Counted from the first letter of the stretch, positions 35,420 through 48,488 are shown. The stretch is DNA of 64,000 nt from Seriola aureovittata (GCF_021018895.1 NC_079369.1:6202194-6266193); one strand, 5' to 3'. Numbers and translations: made by a program. The notes: a model not told the origin generated them from the letters alone.

Positions 35420-37000
35420 TATTCAGACTACTGTAGGATTCTGTTTGTATTTTATGTGTGTTTGATATATCTCTGATAAAGAGAGTGGCTTTAAAATGTT
35501 CATGTGTGTATAAAACTGGGGCTGCAAATGTACTGTAGCACCTGTTCTCTTGAGGTCTAAGGCTACATTTCAAAGCAAAGCAGATAGTGATGAAAACATG
35601 ATGAGTTCAGAAGTTCAGTGTTTTACCTTTTAATAAAGGTCTTTGAAGAGTCCTTATAAATTAATTATCATTTATTTAAATATTCAGAGGAGGACGCATT
35701 ATTTAAATATTCAATATTTAAATAATTTAAGAGAGACTTCCAGCATATCAGTAAATAATTGTGAAGCTGCATTTCAATTGAAGAATGATCATTTATAAAA
35801 GTAACTATCTGCAAGTTAAAAGCTCCATTAAGCTGGTGTCTGAACTACCTTTTGTTCTTTTAACATAATTTGGTGTGTTCAGGATTTTTTTATTTTACGC
35901 TTGTCAGTTTCACACTATACATTTTGTCTGGTCTGGTATCTACAACCTATTATTCCTTTCCTGCCGCTGCTTCACAGTAAAAGCCTTTAAGCAAGAGAGT
36001 TAATGACACCTCCTGAATTTAGCAGCTGAAAGGCGTTTTCAGATTTCCAATAATTTCTTTCACATAAAGTCTTTGCAAAGCCTTTTTTTTTTTTTAAAGT
36101 TTGTATTGTTTAGATCCATGTTCGCTTGCTTCACTGGCACATTGCTACGTGTCTTGGCACACTGATGCCAACTGTAGATTACAACAACCTTTAATATAAG
36201 AAAAACAAAGTTGTGACGTGCTGCTTTCTACGGCCATGGTCTGTAGAGGGAGACTTCTTTTCTTTCTTTCTTTTCCTTCTTCCTTTCTATGTTTCTTTCA
36301 GCAGGATAACCATTACATCTGCAGTCATCTTTCTTTCCTAAATGCCCACAGACACAACTACATTATTTGAACTAAAAGACCCTTGCTTCCCTTGACTCAG
36401 ATCTGCTTTAGGTGTATGAAGATCTGAAACAAGGGCAAAACTGAACGGTGTGTATTCATGGTGTCAACAGCGTATGCTGTTATTGTCCACTGTGCGGGCG
36501 ACCTTCGTGTCCATCCCATCCCTGCTGGATGATGATTGCTTAGCTAAAAGGCTGCTGGTTGGCAGCTCATTTTTCTCTCTTGATGTTCTTATTTTTTCAT
36601 TCGATACCTCCCTCACTCACCTACGCAGAGAAGAGGAGAAACTTGGCTGTGACCTAAAGACTAAAAATAAGGACACATCATTTTTAGGACTCAGTACATA
36701 CATGTTATACAAACTGCAACATGCTGCAAATCACCACCATCTTTAACATCCATGGAGTTGACGTTTTTCTGCAGATCAGTACCACTACTATTACGATATT
36801 TTCGAATTCAGACTGCTGAAAGACAATGCATTATTCCCACTAGTCCTACAAATTAAATGATAAAATATGTCATTAGTAATTGCTCTTCATAAAAAAAAAT
36901 GCATATAATCGGATGCCTTTTTCAGCAGGTAAAAATCACTTCTGTGTGCTTTCCAAAACTGTTACAAATCACTATTGAAAATGTTATGACCTGCCAACCC
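35420..37000. other. Intronic stretch, AT-rich, palindrome at 35698-35726
   Basis: It contains a near-perfect AT palindrome (14-bp arms, single central C). The 15-mer 'ttatttaaatattca' is also directly repeated at about 35672 and 35699. The frame 36450-36746 (+) has no recognisable domain. Confidence 0.45.
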
Positions 37001-37007
37001 AAATGTC

Positions 37008-37290
37008 TAGTTGGGTTTAAGGAAAGATCATGGTCTGGGTTGAAATAAGTAATGGTTAGGTTGTCATGGTTGTCAAGGTTAGAAAAACATTGTAGTACTA
37101 GTAATACTAGTACTAAGTACTACTGTGTTATAGTAAGTTTGAGGAATGATCATGAAACAACGTTGACTTCTGGTAGAAAACAGTAAACATGGTAGAGTGC
37201 CACGTTTTGATGACTCCCCCAACCACCCTGACCCCCTCCCTCTGCTGACTTTGTGGCTCTGTAACAATTCCTCCCTCGCTCTCAATGGAC
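37008..37290 (-). repeat. Dispersed repeat family C copy
   Basis: 'agttgggtttaaggaaagat' and 'catggtctgggttgaaataa' are the reverse complement of 'aacccaaactatgatcattt' and 'cctaaacccaacc' at 61368-61402. A 'gccacgttttgatgactccc' block follows. Two + strand copies are at 58797-58925 and 61300-61560. Confidence 0.5.
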
Positions 37291-37814
37291 AATAGTCATA
37301 ATCCCGCTGTCCACTAGAGGGCTCTGTTACTTGAATATAAACATTTGCAGAGGCCACTTATTGTGCATTGTTATTGTTCTCAGGAGGAGAACTTATGAGG
37401 AAGGAGTGTGATTTTAAATGCAATTAGCAGGTAACTACCTTGTCACAGTACAAGCAAGCTCCTGTCCCTTTCACTTCATGCAGTATCCTTGCCTCACATC
37501 TCCGCCTCTGCACCCCCACTTCAACTCTACATAAATTTCCACTCAGGCTGAAGTTGGGTGCAGCTGTGCTGGAAATATTTGAGATTGATTTGTAATACAT
37601 ACAGCACTTTGTTTTTTTTTTATCATATTACATGAAAAGTGTGTAAATTTATTGTCATCAATGCAAAAAGCTTTCATGGAAATGCTTGTGTGTAAGTAAG
37701 AGTAAGGTTGCAGACATGGTGGACAGTGGAGAAATAGGGTTGGCATTTGGCCTTAATCATCACATCCTTGGCGATCAGGCAGAGTGCCAGATGTTATTTG
37801 TGCAAGTTGTAAAA

Positions 37815-37840
37815 GGAGAGAGAGAGAGAGAGAGAGAGAG
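37815..37840. repeat. (GA)n microsatellite
   Basis: Thirteen GA/AG units. Confidence 0.95.
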
Positions 37841-39148
37841 GCGGCAGAATGACAGTTACATAAAAATACAAGGCTGAGCATGCACTGACACAACATGTCA
37901 TGATGAAGGGCAGATGGGAGGTGGCAGAGATGTTATTCCCCACGTTAAATATTCAGATTAGGAGGGGTTTAAAGGAAGGCAGTAGACTGTGTGACCCCTT
38001 TTGCAGCTTGTGTGTGTACATTGCGAAATGTCAGGCAGTCTCTCTACTTATCAGGAAAGAATTTATCTAGATGGGAAACATAGGAAATCAAAACAAACAC
38101 TCTTATAAATAGACACTAGACGCTTGATGTGTTTGTGAAATGTTTTTTTGGCTTGAAAATGGTTGTCTGTCAAACCAGCAACATCATTTTTAGCCTGACA
38201 TCAAATCGGTACGATTGATATGAGCTGCCTTTGTGCGGCAGAACAAAAGACCTTGACTATCACTGTGTGGAAACTGGCACATTGCACCAGCAAATAACAA
38301 GTAATGACAGGATACAACAAAGTAAAATATAGCATGAATACTGCTACAGAAAACTGGGGTCAATCCTAACTGAGTCACAGAATGGAAACTTTAGAGTACT
38401 ATTTCAGTGAGGCAGGACATGAGAAATATTATCTTTCACTCAAAAAATGATCCCAATACCACAAAGTCCCATCTCATTGAACTTTGAACTTTGACACTGA
38501 AAAGTATTCAAAGTTGAGAGAACCTAAAATGTGCTTCCAATTTACGACAAGGTTGGATTGACCTCTTATTGAGAGTAAGAGAAAAATGAAATAGGTTGTA
38601 ATTTATTTTATCTATTGAATGGTAGTAAAGGGAAAACAGACTGAACATTAATGTAAGCAGTGTATATTTCCATTTTAATTGTTTTACCGACTGTATTATT
38701 TATTGATATACTAAGTTACATTTTTGACTTCGTCAGATAACTTGTTGTAACTTGTGTTGCTTTTGGAGCTCCATACAACTCATGCTATTTTTTAAGTAAA
38801 TTTGACTGAGCTAATTCTGGTGTGACAACACTATAACACATTTCTGGCAACACCCCCAATCTCTGATATCACAGCAAGCGAGGTGTCGAACGTGTCGGAT
38901 ATCTCTGACATGTGGTCTGAAGTGCAATATACTGTACAGCAGGAGGTTTTGCTAAAAGAGAAAAACTGCAGACCCACTGCAAATTCTATTTTACTATACA
39001 GTTCTTTTTTCTGCTTTTTAATTATTTAAAATGTGATTTGAAAATGAATGTATCACTTAAAATCTTCTCTATTGTTTTCTAAGTTCATTTTCTTTTCGTA
39101 CGTTCCAGCCCAATGTTTTTTTCTCATTCTCCCACTCTGTTGCCATCG

Positions 39149-39193
<45 letters not shown>
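39149..39193. repeat. (CT)n(CA)n compound microsatellite
   Basis: (CT)9 is followed directly by (CA)n, up to about 39193. Confidence 0.96.
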
Positions 39194-39200
<7 letters not shown>

Positions 39201-40837
39201 TCTACACACACCCACCCCCTACCTCTCTATGGAATGGTGTATGTGCATTGTTAGTGTTGTAGCTCAGGGACTTTGCCTATGCTCTGCGTCCCTTTACTCA
39301 TTTGTCAAGTGCGGTTTTAGACAGAGCTCGGTGGAGAGGGTTGAGGGTGGCAGGTGGCAACAGCAGGCATCTCACCCTCTCTCTTTCTCTTGTTCCCGCT
39401 CTCGTCTTGTCTCTTTAGCTCCCTTGATATCTCTCACTGTCCCTCAGTGGGCTGCGTTCTCTGTGTAGCTAATTTTTTAAAGCATGCCGTTGTGTACAAG
39501 TTGGCTTCCCCAGACTTGGCAAGGCGAGGCTGGCATTGATCAAGCCTATGACGGATAGCCCTGGCACGCTCCTTTACTCGTCCCTGCTGCACACAGCTGG
39601 GCATACACAATGGACTTGGGAAGGTTTGCAAGCATGCATGTCTCGAAAATAAATGTATTAGTTAGGCATTAATTATTAATTAGGCATTATACCTGAATGT
39701 AAAATTACTTGCAAGCAAAGAGGATTACCATGTCCCAAACTTATGGAATCCACATTACGCACACGCAGAATAAATAAGAGTCACAATACATCATTCTCCT
39801 ATGTTACTAACAGAGTGTCCTCATTACAAAAAAAAAGCATTAGTCATTTGTTTATTCACTTAATACAAACTATGATTATGGTTTCCCAATAAGGGCCTCT
39901 TATGGTGGAACACCATTGCAATCAGCAACTGTTTCCCTAACCATACAAACTGTCAATGTTGGTTTCTTTCAACAATCACAATGATTTAGTCATATTGATC
40001 ATTCTTGATTCAACTACCATGTAACTGTTTTGGATGATGCTGACAAGCAATGTCATCCACACAATAGGGATACCAAATGAGAATATGCTCCAGAAGGCAA
40101 TCACCTGCTTTGTCATTTAGATTGGTGGATTTGCTCTAATTTGTTACCCACATGTAACATATTCACTAAAAGATTCTATTTCATCAGCCCACATCTGCAT
40201 TACCTCCTCCTTCCCTGACTGGAGTCCAATGTGCGGCAAGACTTTTATCATTCTGTGAAGAAAAACATCAAGATATGCAATTAAAACACCTCCAGGAACT
40301 GGTTCTGGAACTGCCAAGATCACATCCTTTTTTAAGGCGTCAATAGTCAGACTTAAAAGAAATGAGTTTAAAGCGTCCTGAAACATTTCTAAAGGAAAAA
40401 GTATTTTCCAATTGACCACGCTTTCACTAAGACAAGCTATGGGTGGTACAAATCACTGTGTGGAATGGGCGTGATTGTTGTTTCCGAAAGTTACAAACAG
40501 TGACCAGCCCAATTTCGACTTGAAAAATATAAGGAGTAATGCAGAGTTTCAGATTTTGTTTGACAATCTGACAAGCACTTCATTTGCATACCGACGCCTT
40601 CACTTTCATGTTGGCTAATATTTTTTCTCTTTTTGACCATGCCCTGAGCGACTCCTCTGCCAAATCCAGTCAGTGGTCAGTCATATCCTTAATGATGTCA
40701 TTGATATCTTCAAGAAAAGACATTTCTACCGAAACACATGAGCCACAGTGGTGAGGACGAAAGATTCAAGGATATAAGACTCATCCTGGCTCCTGGCTTT
40801 ATTTCTGACAGGTATTTACTCATGGCAAGAATTTCAA

Positions 40838-41075
40838 TTTAGTTTTATTTATATAGTGCCAAATACATTATCTCAAGGACCTTTACAAAGTAAGTTTAAG
40901 ACCATACAATATTATAAGAAACCCAACAGTTCCTACCATGATCTGATACAGTGGAGAAGAAAAACTCCCTTTTAACAGGAAGAAACCTCTGACGTAAGTG
41001 GACTCACTTTCTGCAGCTCCAGAGTCAGAGAGAGAGGACTGAGAGGGAACTATGGACTACAAGTATCATTGAAAT
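40838..41075 (+). repeat. Dispersed repeat family A copy
   Basis: 'agttttatttatatagtgcc', 'atctcaaggacctttacaaa', 'aaaaactcccttttaacagg' and 'aagaaacctctgac', then 'gagagagaggactgagaggg'. This is the clearest copy of the family in the window and is non-coding. Confidence 0.65.
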
Positions 41076-41079
41076 TGAT

Positions 41080-44000
41080 TCCATGTCCTTGTCTTTGAGG
41101 GAAGCACAAAGGAAAGCGTTAGGGAGATCAGTGTTTCCCTTGGGTTGACAGTTTTGAGAGGGGTGGGCTTTGGCTTCTCTTTGTAGCTGCAACAGCAGGA
41201 GAGCTGCTCACCACCGGGTTTAAGAAAAGGTTGTTTTGGCCTGACTTTCAGACGTTTGGGGTTGACGTCTGTCCATCTTTGGATTTAGGAGGATTTGTAA
41301 CAGTTAGAAGGCTTTTATTGCACTTAACATAAGATGCTGTCCACCTGTCTCTCCTCTGCTCAGCTGTGTATGGGGAAGAAATGCCACTGTAAATGACCCA
41401 GTAGAGACTCTCGCACTGAGCTAAACAAGTACATATACAACAGGTAAATAACATAAATGAAATATTTATGTAATATTTTCTTTGGTTTCTTGGGATGGTG
41501 GGATAAAAAAGTTAAAAACAAATAGATGGGGAGAAAGTAGGGGTAGATGGTATCAGAGCAGATTGACCCAGAAATTGACACAGGGGCAGAGGGAGGGTGA
41601 CAAAGTAGCAGATAAGCCTGCAAATATAGATGAAAGTGGTAGTGATGAAGACTAAATGTCCCAGATCCATGGATTGAGAGAGAGAAATGGATTAGAGTAA
41701 ACAGGAGAGAAATGGAGGAATGGATCTAACCAAAGAGAACAAAAGGCAAATAAAGAAATATTATGAGGCGGATACAGGAAGGAAAAGCAGAAAATGTTGA
41801 AAAGAATAAAAAGTCAGGGCAGGAAATGACAAAGAAACAAAGATAACAGGAAGAAGGAGACACTAATGAGAGACCCACATGCTGGGGAGAGATTCAGATG
41901 CATGATGGTAAAACAGGATGAATAGCAGGGGTATTTAGGACATTTTATCTTACAGTCTTTGTTCATTTGTCTTTTTTTTCAGTTCTGTGAATCCTGCACT
42001 TAACCTCCATTTCTCATCTCTCTCTCAAAGAACACAAATGCTATCAGATGTGATCAGTAAAGGGGAGTTAAGAATTTCTGAACCGAAAGTTTATTTGAGG
42101 GTGACGTTCTACTCGGAGCAAAAGGGCAAAAAGTCTAGAGCAATTAACAAAGGTTTGTGTTGTAAAGTGATAATAGAGAGTATGCATCAGTCTTTTTCAC
42201 ATTTGATACCAGTTAATGATCATGAGAGTTAGTCTTAGCCTGCAAATCAAATTTGCATATATCTAAAGGCAGGCAAGAAGTCACAATTTAGAAGTCAAAC
42301 TAATAATGTTTATCTTTGAACTGATATTATGGAGATACAGGCAAAACTGGTGCAGACCTGAAATTGACCCTTGAGGGACTCTTTTTCAGATCCATATGAG
42401 GCAAACTTTACCATCGGTGAACACTGGCAACATTTTTGGAAGGTAGAAAGAATAGTTTCTAAACAAGGACAGTTCATATTCTTTGAGTCCTGCTGAATGC
42501 AACTGTATGTGAGACCTATAGTAGAGATTTTCAGGGCTCCTCTTGGTTCCTTGTAACTATAAGACCCAACCCAGGAGCCCAGGGCAAGCTGGGTCTAAAT
42601 TATATGATGTCTAATCAGGTCAGGTAGGGTCTTGTATTGTTGTAAATGATCATAGGAGAAAAAAATTTGTTTTTTAAATGCGCGATCAAGTGTGTGAACT
42701 ATAAAAAAAGAAACAGGAAAATGGACACATTGGGATTAATTTTAATCACAGCTGTGACACAGAATGTCTAAATATCTATCTATAATTCTCCTTGAGACCT
42801 GTTTGGAGCTTTTGGATTTTTTTTGGTTTTGTTTTGCTTTTTGTTTTTTTTTTAATTCATTTATACACATTTGGCCCAAGTGTACCATGGATCAGTTTCT
42901 GAGAGGATCTAAAATTATGAAAGACCTCTAATTTACAGTATAATAAGCCCAATTAGCAAAGTGTTGATTTTTGTAAAGAGCAGCATGATGGTTTTAATGT
43001 TAATCTCACTATTGTAATATCTTTATTCCTTTGTGTGTGTGTGGAGGCATGACCCAGAACGTAGTCACCCATTAAACAAAAGCATTTGTTATCTAATTGC
43101 CGTGCTGATTTGTGCAATGCTGTTGCTTTCCAGCCTTGCCCACTGCCTTGTTGATAAATGTTCAAGAAAAGGGGAACATTACAGCGAAGACATAAAATAG
43201 AGATTAAGCAAAGCCAAAAGGAGGAGGGGAAACAGAAGCTTTTCCATCAGCTAACATCAAAGCGTTAGCGTGTGTGTTGATAGATTGGACTTATCTTGGT
43301 GCTGTTGCTTGGGCCTAAGGAGCTTTTAGGAGATACGATTTTGCCCACATGAGACACCATGGCCTCTCAGACTTCAATTTAGATGCTCATCATCATCATT
43401 GAGGTGGTGCCCGTTAGCTAAAGCATGAAAAAGCTATGGTGGCTAAGTGAAGAGGCTCTGAAGCTACACTGTAACCTCTTAAGGCACACACATAACTCAA
43501 CTTAACTCTTTTAACCTTTTTCAGCCTGGTTACAATGTCAGATGTAGTTCTAGGGATCCAGGATCATTAAAATGTATTGCCACTGTTAACATGCAGGGAC
43601 CCACCATAAGTGGGTCTGCCACCTGTTATGGGGTAACAAGTCACTGAAGGATAACCAGACACCTGCATAATACAGACCTCACAATCCATCTTACTACCAC
43701 CCAGTCTCTTTCTATCATCTCTCTACCGGCACTTTTTTTTTTTTACCCTTTCTCATTGTAGGTCTCTTTTGTCTTCCCTTTCTTGTATGTCTACTCTCTG
43801 TTATGATGTGAATAATACTCAATAGCTTACAGGGCCAAATGCTGCAGTGCCCATATTAAAGTTTAATTTTTCAGGCACATATGTACTGTGCATATGTGTT
43901 CTTACAAACATATGCAGTGTGTGATAATAGCATAAAAAATAGTCCTCCATATTCATACACACACACTCGCTTATGCATACTTGCAAATGTAAGCAGTAAT

Positions 44001-44430
44001 CACAGCCATACTGTGGGACTTCCACTTCAAGCTAAAAGCACTTGAACTAAATGTGTGGAGAATGGGAAGGTACAGGGCATGTAATTAAACTTGCCCACTC
44101 CCTTAAGGCAAGTTATTTTGGGCCTGGTTTGAGGACAGTTCAGTTAAGATGTAATGAAAAAAATCTATGCTACTGAGTCATTTACTTCAATTCATCAGTT
44201 TCACCTTGAAATCCCAAAATTTTTCAGTGTCTCTTTAGAATTCTGGACTGTCACCTCTGCGACAACACTCAAACCACACAGGCCGGTGCTTTAACTGAAA
44301 GAGGTATGTAGTTTCTGAACATGTGTTGCGTGTGCACCACTTAGACTTAAGCCCTCTGTGTGTTGCTTCTGGGTGTAATTTACACTTTTTACATAACGTC
44401 TAGTACGGAGCAGGCTTAATTTGGAAAGTC
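41080..44430. other. Intronic stretch; purine-rich tract
   Basis: About 41640-41890 is strongly purine-rich on the + strand. T-rich runs occur at 42810-42855. No gene-like frame is recognised. Confidence 0.45.
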
Positions 44431-44436
44431 AGATTA

Positions 44437-44727
44437 GTGTCCATGGTATTAATAAGAGGAGAAATATTGATCACACAACCAAGAAGAAAAACAACAATGG
44501 CAGCGCATGTTGTTCACAGAATAAATAACAAAAAGGCATTAAGACTAGAAATGGTCATCCATAATTGGACAAACCCATTGGACATCTATTCAGACAGTGA
44601 GCTGATTGAGAAGTTTCACTTTGGCATACAAGCCCTGTTTGAGCTAATTGCGGAGTTATCACCTCAACAACTGTATCGGACAGAAATGCGGTGCTCTCCT
44701 CCCTCGCAGGTGCTGATTATGCTCTGA
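44437..44727 (+). mobile_element. PIF/Harbinger-type transposase N-terminal fragment
   Basis: This is a 96-codon frame. Its second half reads NWTNPLDIYSDSELIEKFHF and GIQALFELIAELSPQQLYRT. The last part, MRCSPPSQVLIML, corresponds to the '...ALPPxxQVLxAL' segment that leads into the DDE domain of HARBI1-like nucleases. The start 'NPLDxYSDxELIxKFRF' is the typical family N-terminus. The frame then stops (tga at 44725-44727) before any catalytic residue. No TIRs were identified. It is an isolated, uninterrupted fragment, most likely dead. Confidence 0.75.
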
Positions 44728-44729
44728 TT

Positions 44730-46235
44730 TTCCAGCTTCTTTCAGCTTGTTTGAAGTGAAGTGTGTTGCCTAGCAACAATCACATGAACGCACATCATAA
44801 GACCAGGCTCAGTTATGACTGCGGTCAGCTTTGGTGCGCTCGGTGTAGATGCAAATCACAAGGTCAAAACCTTGCATATGGCTGGACTGTGTATGAACGT
44901 AGTTGAAAACTGTTGTGGAGCCGCTGTAAACAACTGACATCATAGCATGCAATTTGCATTCAGCCGATTTAAGCCCTTTATCAGTTTGCCTCTCTCCTAC
45001 TGTCTGTGTTCACACATACAGTATTTTAATACAGCTGAATTCCCAACAAAGCTGTTCTCATGTACATGTGTTTTCTGTTTCTGTTGTCAGACAACAGAAC
45101 AAGTTCGAAATAGTGACTGTAACGCGGCCTATTAAGACTACGTATTCACTTCCAAGCCATTTCCAAGCTTCTGCTCTGCATTGCTAAAATCCTAATTTTA
45201 TAACCACAATGTCATCTGACAAATATAATTGTGCAATTGGTCATTCATATTTCAGTACGAATTCTCGCTTTCGCTCACTGTCATTTGTCGTGTTAAAGTT
45301 ACTGTATCACGCGTTACTACAAACTCAACACATCCCGTAAGTGTTTCAAATTAAAAGTCCTCTAAAATTTCAGTAGAAACCTTTATTTCTTCATTTCTAA
45401 GTTCGTGAACAAAGGGGGTTTCTATTATAAAAGCTAGCATCAAAAAGGTAAAAGACTAAACTAAACCACGGAAGCTACTATCTGTATCTCTACAACTTAT
45501 CCTCCATTGTCTCACTGCTCATGACTGAGCACAATGTTTGGTAAAAGTAGATCATATATGACATTGTATATTGGTAATGAAATGCCAAGTCAACGTTCTA
45601 AATGAAAGGGCACGCTCTCAGCTAGCTAACATTAGTTAGCTAAACTAACTTAAGGCGTAAGTTAGAAACTTGCCTAACTTATTGTTTATCTGTAGATACT
45701 TGACACAATCTGATTCAGAAACTCTGGATGTAGGAAAGTAAAGGGTGTAAAACAAGCTAGATAGTTAGCTACTACTTTACATTTACCTACAGTGCAACAC
45801 ATGGGAGCAGCGACTTGAGGAAGCGAGCCAGGAATGGGAGTGAGGCAGGGAGACAAGACGTTTGCTCGAATCTACTATAGCTTTAAAAAAAAAACTTACT
45901 TTGCATTACCATCTGTTCAACAACATCTTTAATGCTTAAACTTTCCCTGCTCATCAACACATGCTAGACTTTTCTATAGGTCAAACTGAAAACACCTTGT
46001 GCTGAAAAGAAGATTTTGTTATAATTGTCCACACTGTATCCGTCCTCTTGCTTTTGCCGTAAAGATGCTGCTACATATCCGCTGCTCACAAAACAGCTTG
46101 AACAGTGCTTCATATTATTTTAAATAAACAAAACATGGGTGAAGAAAACGGTATTGAAAAAAAGACATTAAGCTTAACAGATATGTAATCCGAACTATTT
46201 CTTAGAATCTAAACGAAATATTATTTTTCTGTAAG
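44730..46235. other. Intronic stretch, repeat-like
   Basis: About 45240-45900 has features of a DNA-transposon-type repeat: 'gctagctaacattagttagc' (self-complementary), then 'gcagcgacttgaggaagcga'. No ends or coding part are defined. Confidence 0.35.
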
Positions 46236-46665
46236 TACACTGGCAGTTGGCTGTTTATTAAGTAATCCTGATTAAACTAATGCAGTCTAATACAACAGTC
46301 CTTCAGTAAATCCTCCTTCATGAAGGTTATAATGTTCAGTTTTTATTAAAACTGTTCTAGAGAGGTGTTGTGTCAACTGTATGACAATTTTAGAAGATGT
46401 AGTGTGCTGTTGAACTGTACTGCGATATGCCGAGAGCTGATATATATGGGCCAGATAAAACATTAGAAGCACATGTCCATACCACACACTATGATGTATC
46501 AGCACCACAAACTGCATCCTCCAAAATGACCATAAAGTTTAATCAACACATCTCTAAAACAGTTTCACTTAAAATTATAACCTATGTGAAGCAGGGTTTA
46601 TTGCTGGACTTGCTGGTATTACACTGTATTAGTTTTAGCTAGGTATCTAATAAACTGCCAGAAAA
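46236..46665. mobile_element. Palindromic foldback element (MITE-like, probably Tc1/mariner-derived)
   Basis: The two halves are imperfect inverted copies. The left end, 'cactggcagttggctgttta' then 'ttaagtaatcctgattaaac', is the reverse complement (with changes) of the right end, 'tagctaggtatctaataaac' then 'tgccag'. Inner blocks also pair, for example 'aggtgttgtgtcaactgtat' near 46362 with 'aagtttaatcaacacatctc' near 46535. Arms are about 170 bp each with a loop of about 75 bp. The left end is preceded by TA. The terminal 'tttattaggtacacct'-like sequence resembles ends of some fish Tc1/mariner families. It is non-coding. Confidence 0.7.
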
Positions 46666-46773
46666 GGCCATTGTATGTTGCCTCAGTATACCCGGGTCTG
46701 GACTTCTAAAAGTATCAAGTATTTCAAGTATTAAGTGGAAAAAATATTCTTCATTATCCTTCGTTATCCTCTC

Positions 46774-46918
46774 AAAATAGTAAGCTGTAGGTTACATAAA
46801 ACTGATAACTTATGAAGGTAAGTTTTACTTAACTTACTGTAATAACAGGCACTGAAGTTATTTAACCATCAACCAGACTGCAACAGCAAGTCTTATCAAA
46901 GTCTGCAGGCAGCAGGAA
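46774..46918 (+). repeat. Dispersed repeat family B, copy 2
   Basis: 'tagtaagctgtaggttacat', 'aaaactgataacttatgaag' and 'acttaacttactgtaataac', then 'ccagactgcaacagcaagtc', match 9107-9345 block for block with internal length differences. Confidence 0.6.
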
Positions 46919-47440
46919 TATCCACAGGTTATCAAGCACTGAGTCGACTGTGACTCTGGTAGATGAGAGCCCCAAAGACCTCAGGCAGTCTCTTGGGTAT
47001 TCTTCAGTGTATGGGCTGCAGTCTGGCATGTGCACAGTGTCGAAGGCAGCAAGTATGTACGAGCGCTACTATCGGCAGCAGTCGACCCAAGTATGGTTTG
47101 TTGTACTGAATGGTCTCAGCAGCCAACCATTTTTTCAGTCCCCAGGCGCACTGCTTAAAGCAAGCTAATCTCTGTCACACAGCACTGAGTGAGTTTGTAA
47201 TGCTACGCAAGGTATATTTTTCCATTTATAGGGTTGGCAGTTAGTTTGGTAACATATTAATTTTACAGTGCGAGCACATGGCTATTTCCTGGAGACAGTA
47301 TGTACCACTGTAGGTCTGGTACTCACTGAACTTCAAAAGTACCAGTAACAGATATTTGTTCATTCGTTTTTGTCCTGCACTAGATGTGGCTGTGTCCCTT
47401 ATGGCTCAAGCATGTGAATGTCCACCGGACTCACTCACAG

Positions 47441-47442
<2 letters not shown>

Positions 47443-47495
<53 letters not shown>
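47443..47495. repeat. (CA)n microsatellite
   Basis: About 26 CA units. Confidence 0.98.
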
Positions 47496-47497
<2 letters not shown>

Positions 47498-48439
47498 AAT
47501 TCATTTATAAATGTATAAATGACTAAAATTTATCCACAGTTTACATGGAATTTCTATGCAGTATAGTTGAAAAGAGACTGTGCAATAAGAAGGTGGGATG
47601 GGAAAACGTTGTGAGTTCAGCATCAAGCTTCATATTTTTACTCGCCAAGAGATTTCTCCAGTGCTGGAAAGCAACAGCAGTGTGTGTAATTGTATCATTC
47701 CTCATTTTCCCTCTATCACTTCTTTCTTTCTACTGAAGTTAGCATGCCAGCCAGCTAGCCCCAGCCCGTCTCATCACTTTCTGATACTGACCCACTCCAA
47801 TCTTCCGTGAAGATGTTGTGCTGCTGCCGCTCAGAGGGCGTGCTATGACTTCTTGTCTTTTAAACGCAACGATGGCCGAAGCTCTTGTTAAACGACAAAC
47901 ACCACCACCTGCTCCTGGCAAGAAACCACGTTCGGTGGCAGAGAAAACTTGTATAGCCTCTTTTAGTCATGCTAATAGGTTGCGCTGGTTTTGATTGAGG
48001 AAGAGCAATTTATGTTTTTTCTCTTATCCTCTTCTGATGTAGATTGATGAAAAATCAGCACCTACATGTATGGTTTGAAACAAGTAGGAGGGAAAACGAT
48101 AATATCATTCAGCCAATCAACTAGTCAGTCAGCCAGTGAAGGAGTCAGTCAACCAACCTGCCACACATTCTGTCATAACAGCCCCGTTTACAACAGCCTG
48201 CTATAAAACATGAGTGGCTGACAGCTGCAGTCACTTCTGTCTGACACACTCTGGAGTTGCTATGACGTTACTACAGCAGCAGTCTGGATCGCTGTGATGA
48301 CAAGCTCCTTTATCATCTGTTAACAGGAGGTAGAGTGCGCGTGAATGCGTGCATGTACACTTTTGAGAAAGCAGTGAAGCAAGTACAAGCCGTATGCATG
48401 CGTTGGCTAAGTGCATGTGTGAGGTTATGTCTATAGGTG

Positions 48440-48441
<2 letters not shown>

Positions 48442-48476
<35 letters not shown>

Positions 48477-48488
48477 CGTGTGTGTGCG
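48442..48488. repeat. (TG)n microsatellite
   Basis: Pure (TG)n to about 48472, then tgcgtgcgtg and (tg)n. Confidence 0.96.

Larger units (their letters stand above)
37300..40835. other. Intronic stretch with an unclassified minus-strand frame
   Basis: No gene is recognised. 40144-40419 (-) is a 91-codon frame of protein-like composition (ends WADEIESFSEYVTCG), discussed under findings. The tandem-like 'ttaggcattaattattaatt' lies at about 39662-39690. Confidence 0.4.

Noticed and set aside
34847..35573. Long minus-strand open frames (up to 188 codons) over the compound microsatellite
   Set aside because: Most of their length is translated (TG)n, (TC)n and (AT)n. Only the final few residues are real RNase H sequence from the gypsy relic.
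36450..36746. 98-codon + strand frame
   Set aside because: No family resemblance, and no splice or promoter signals beyond chance.
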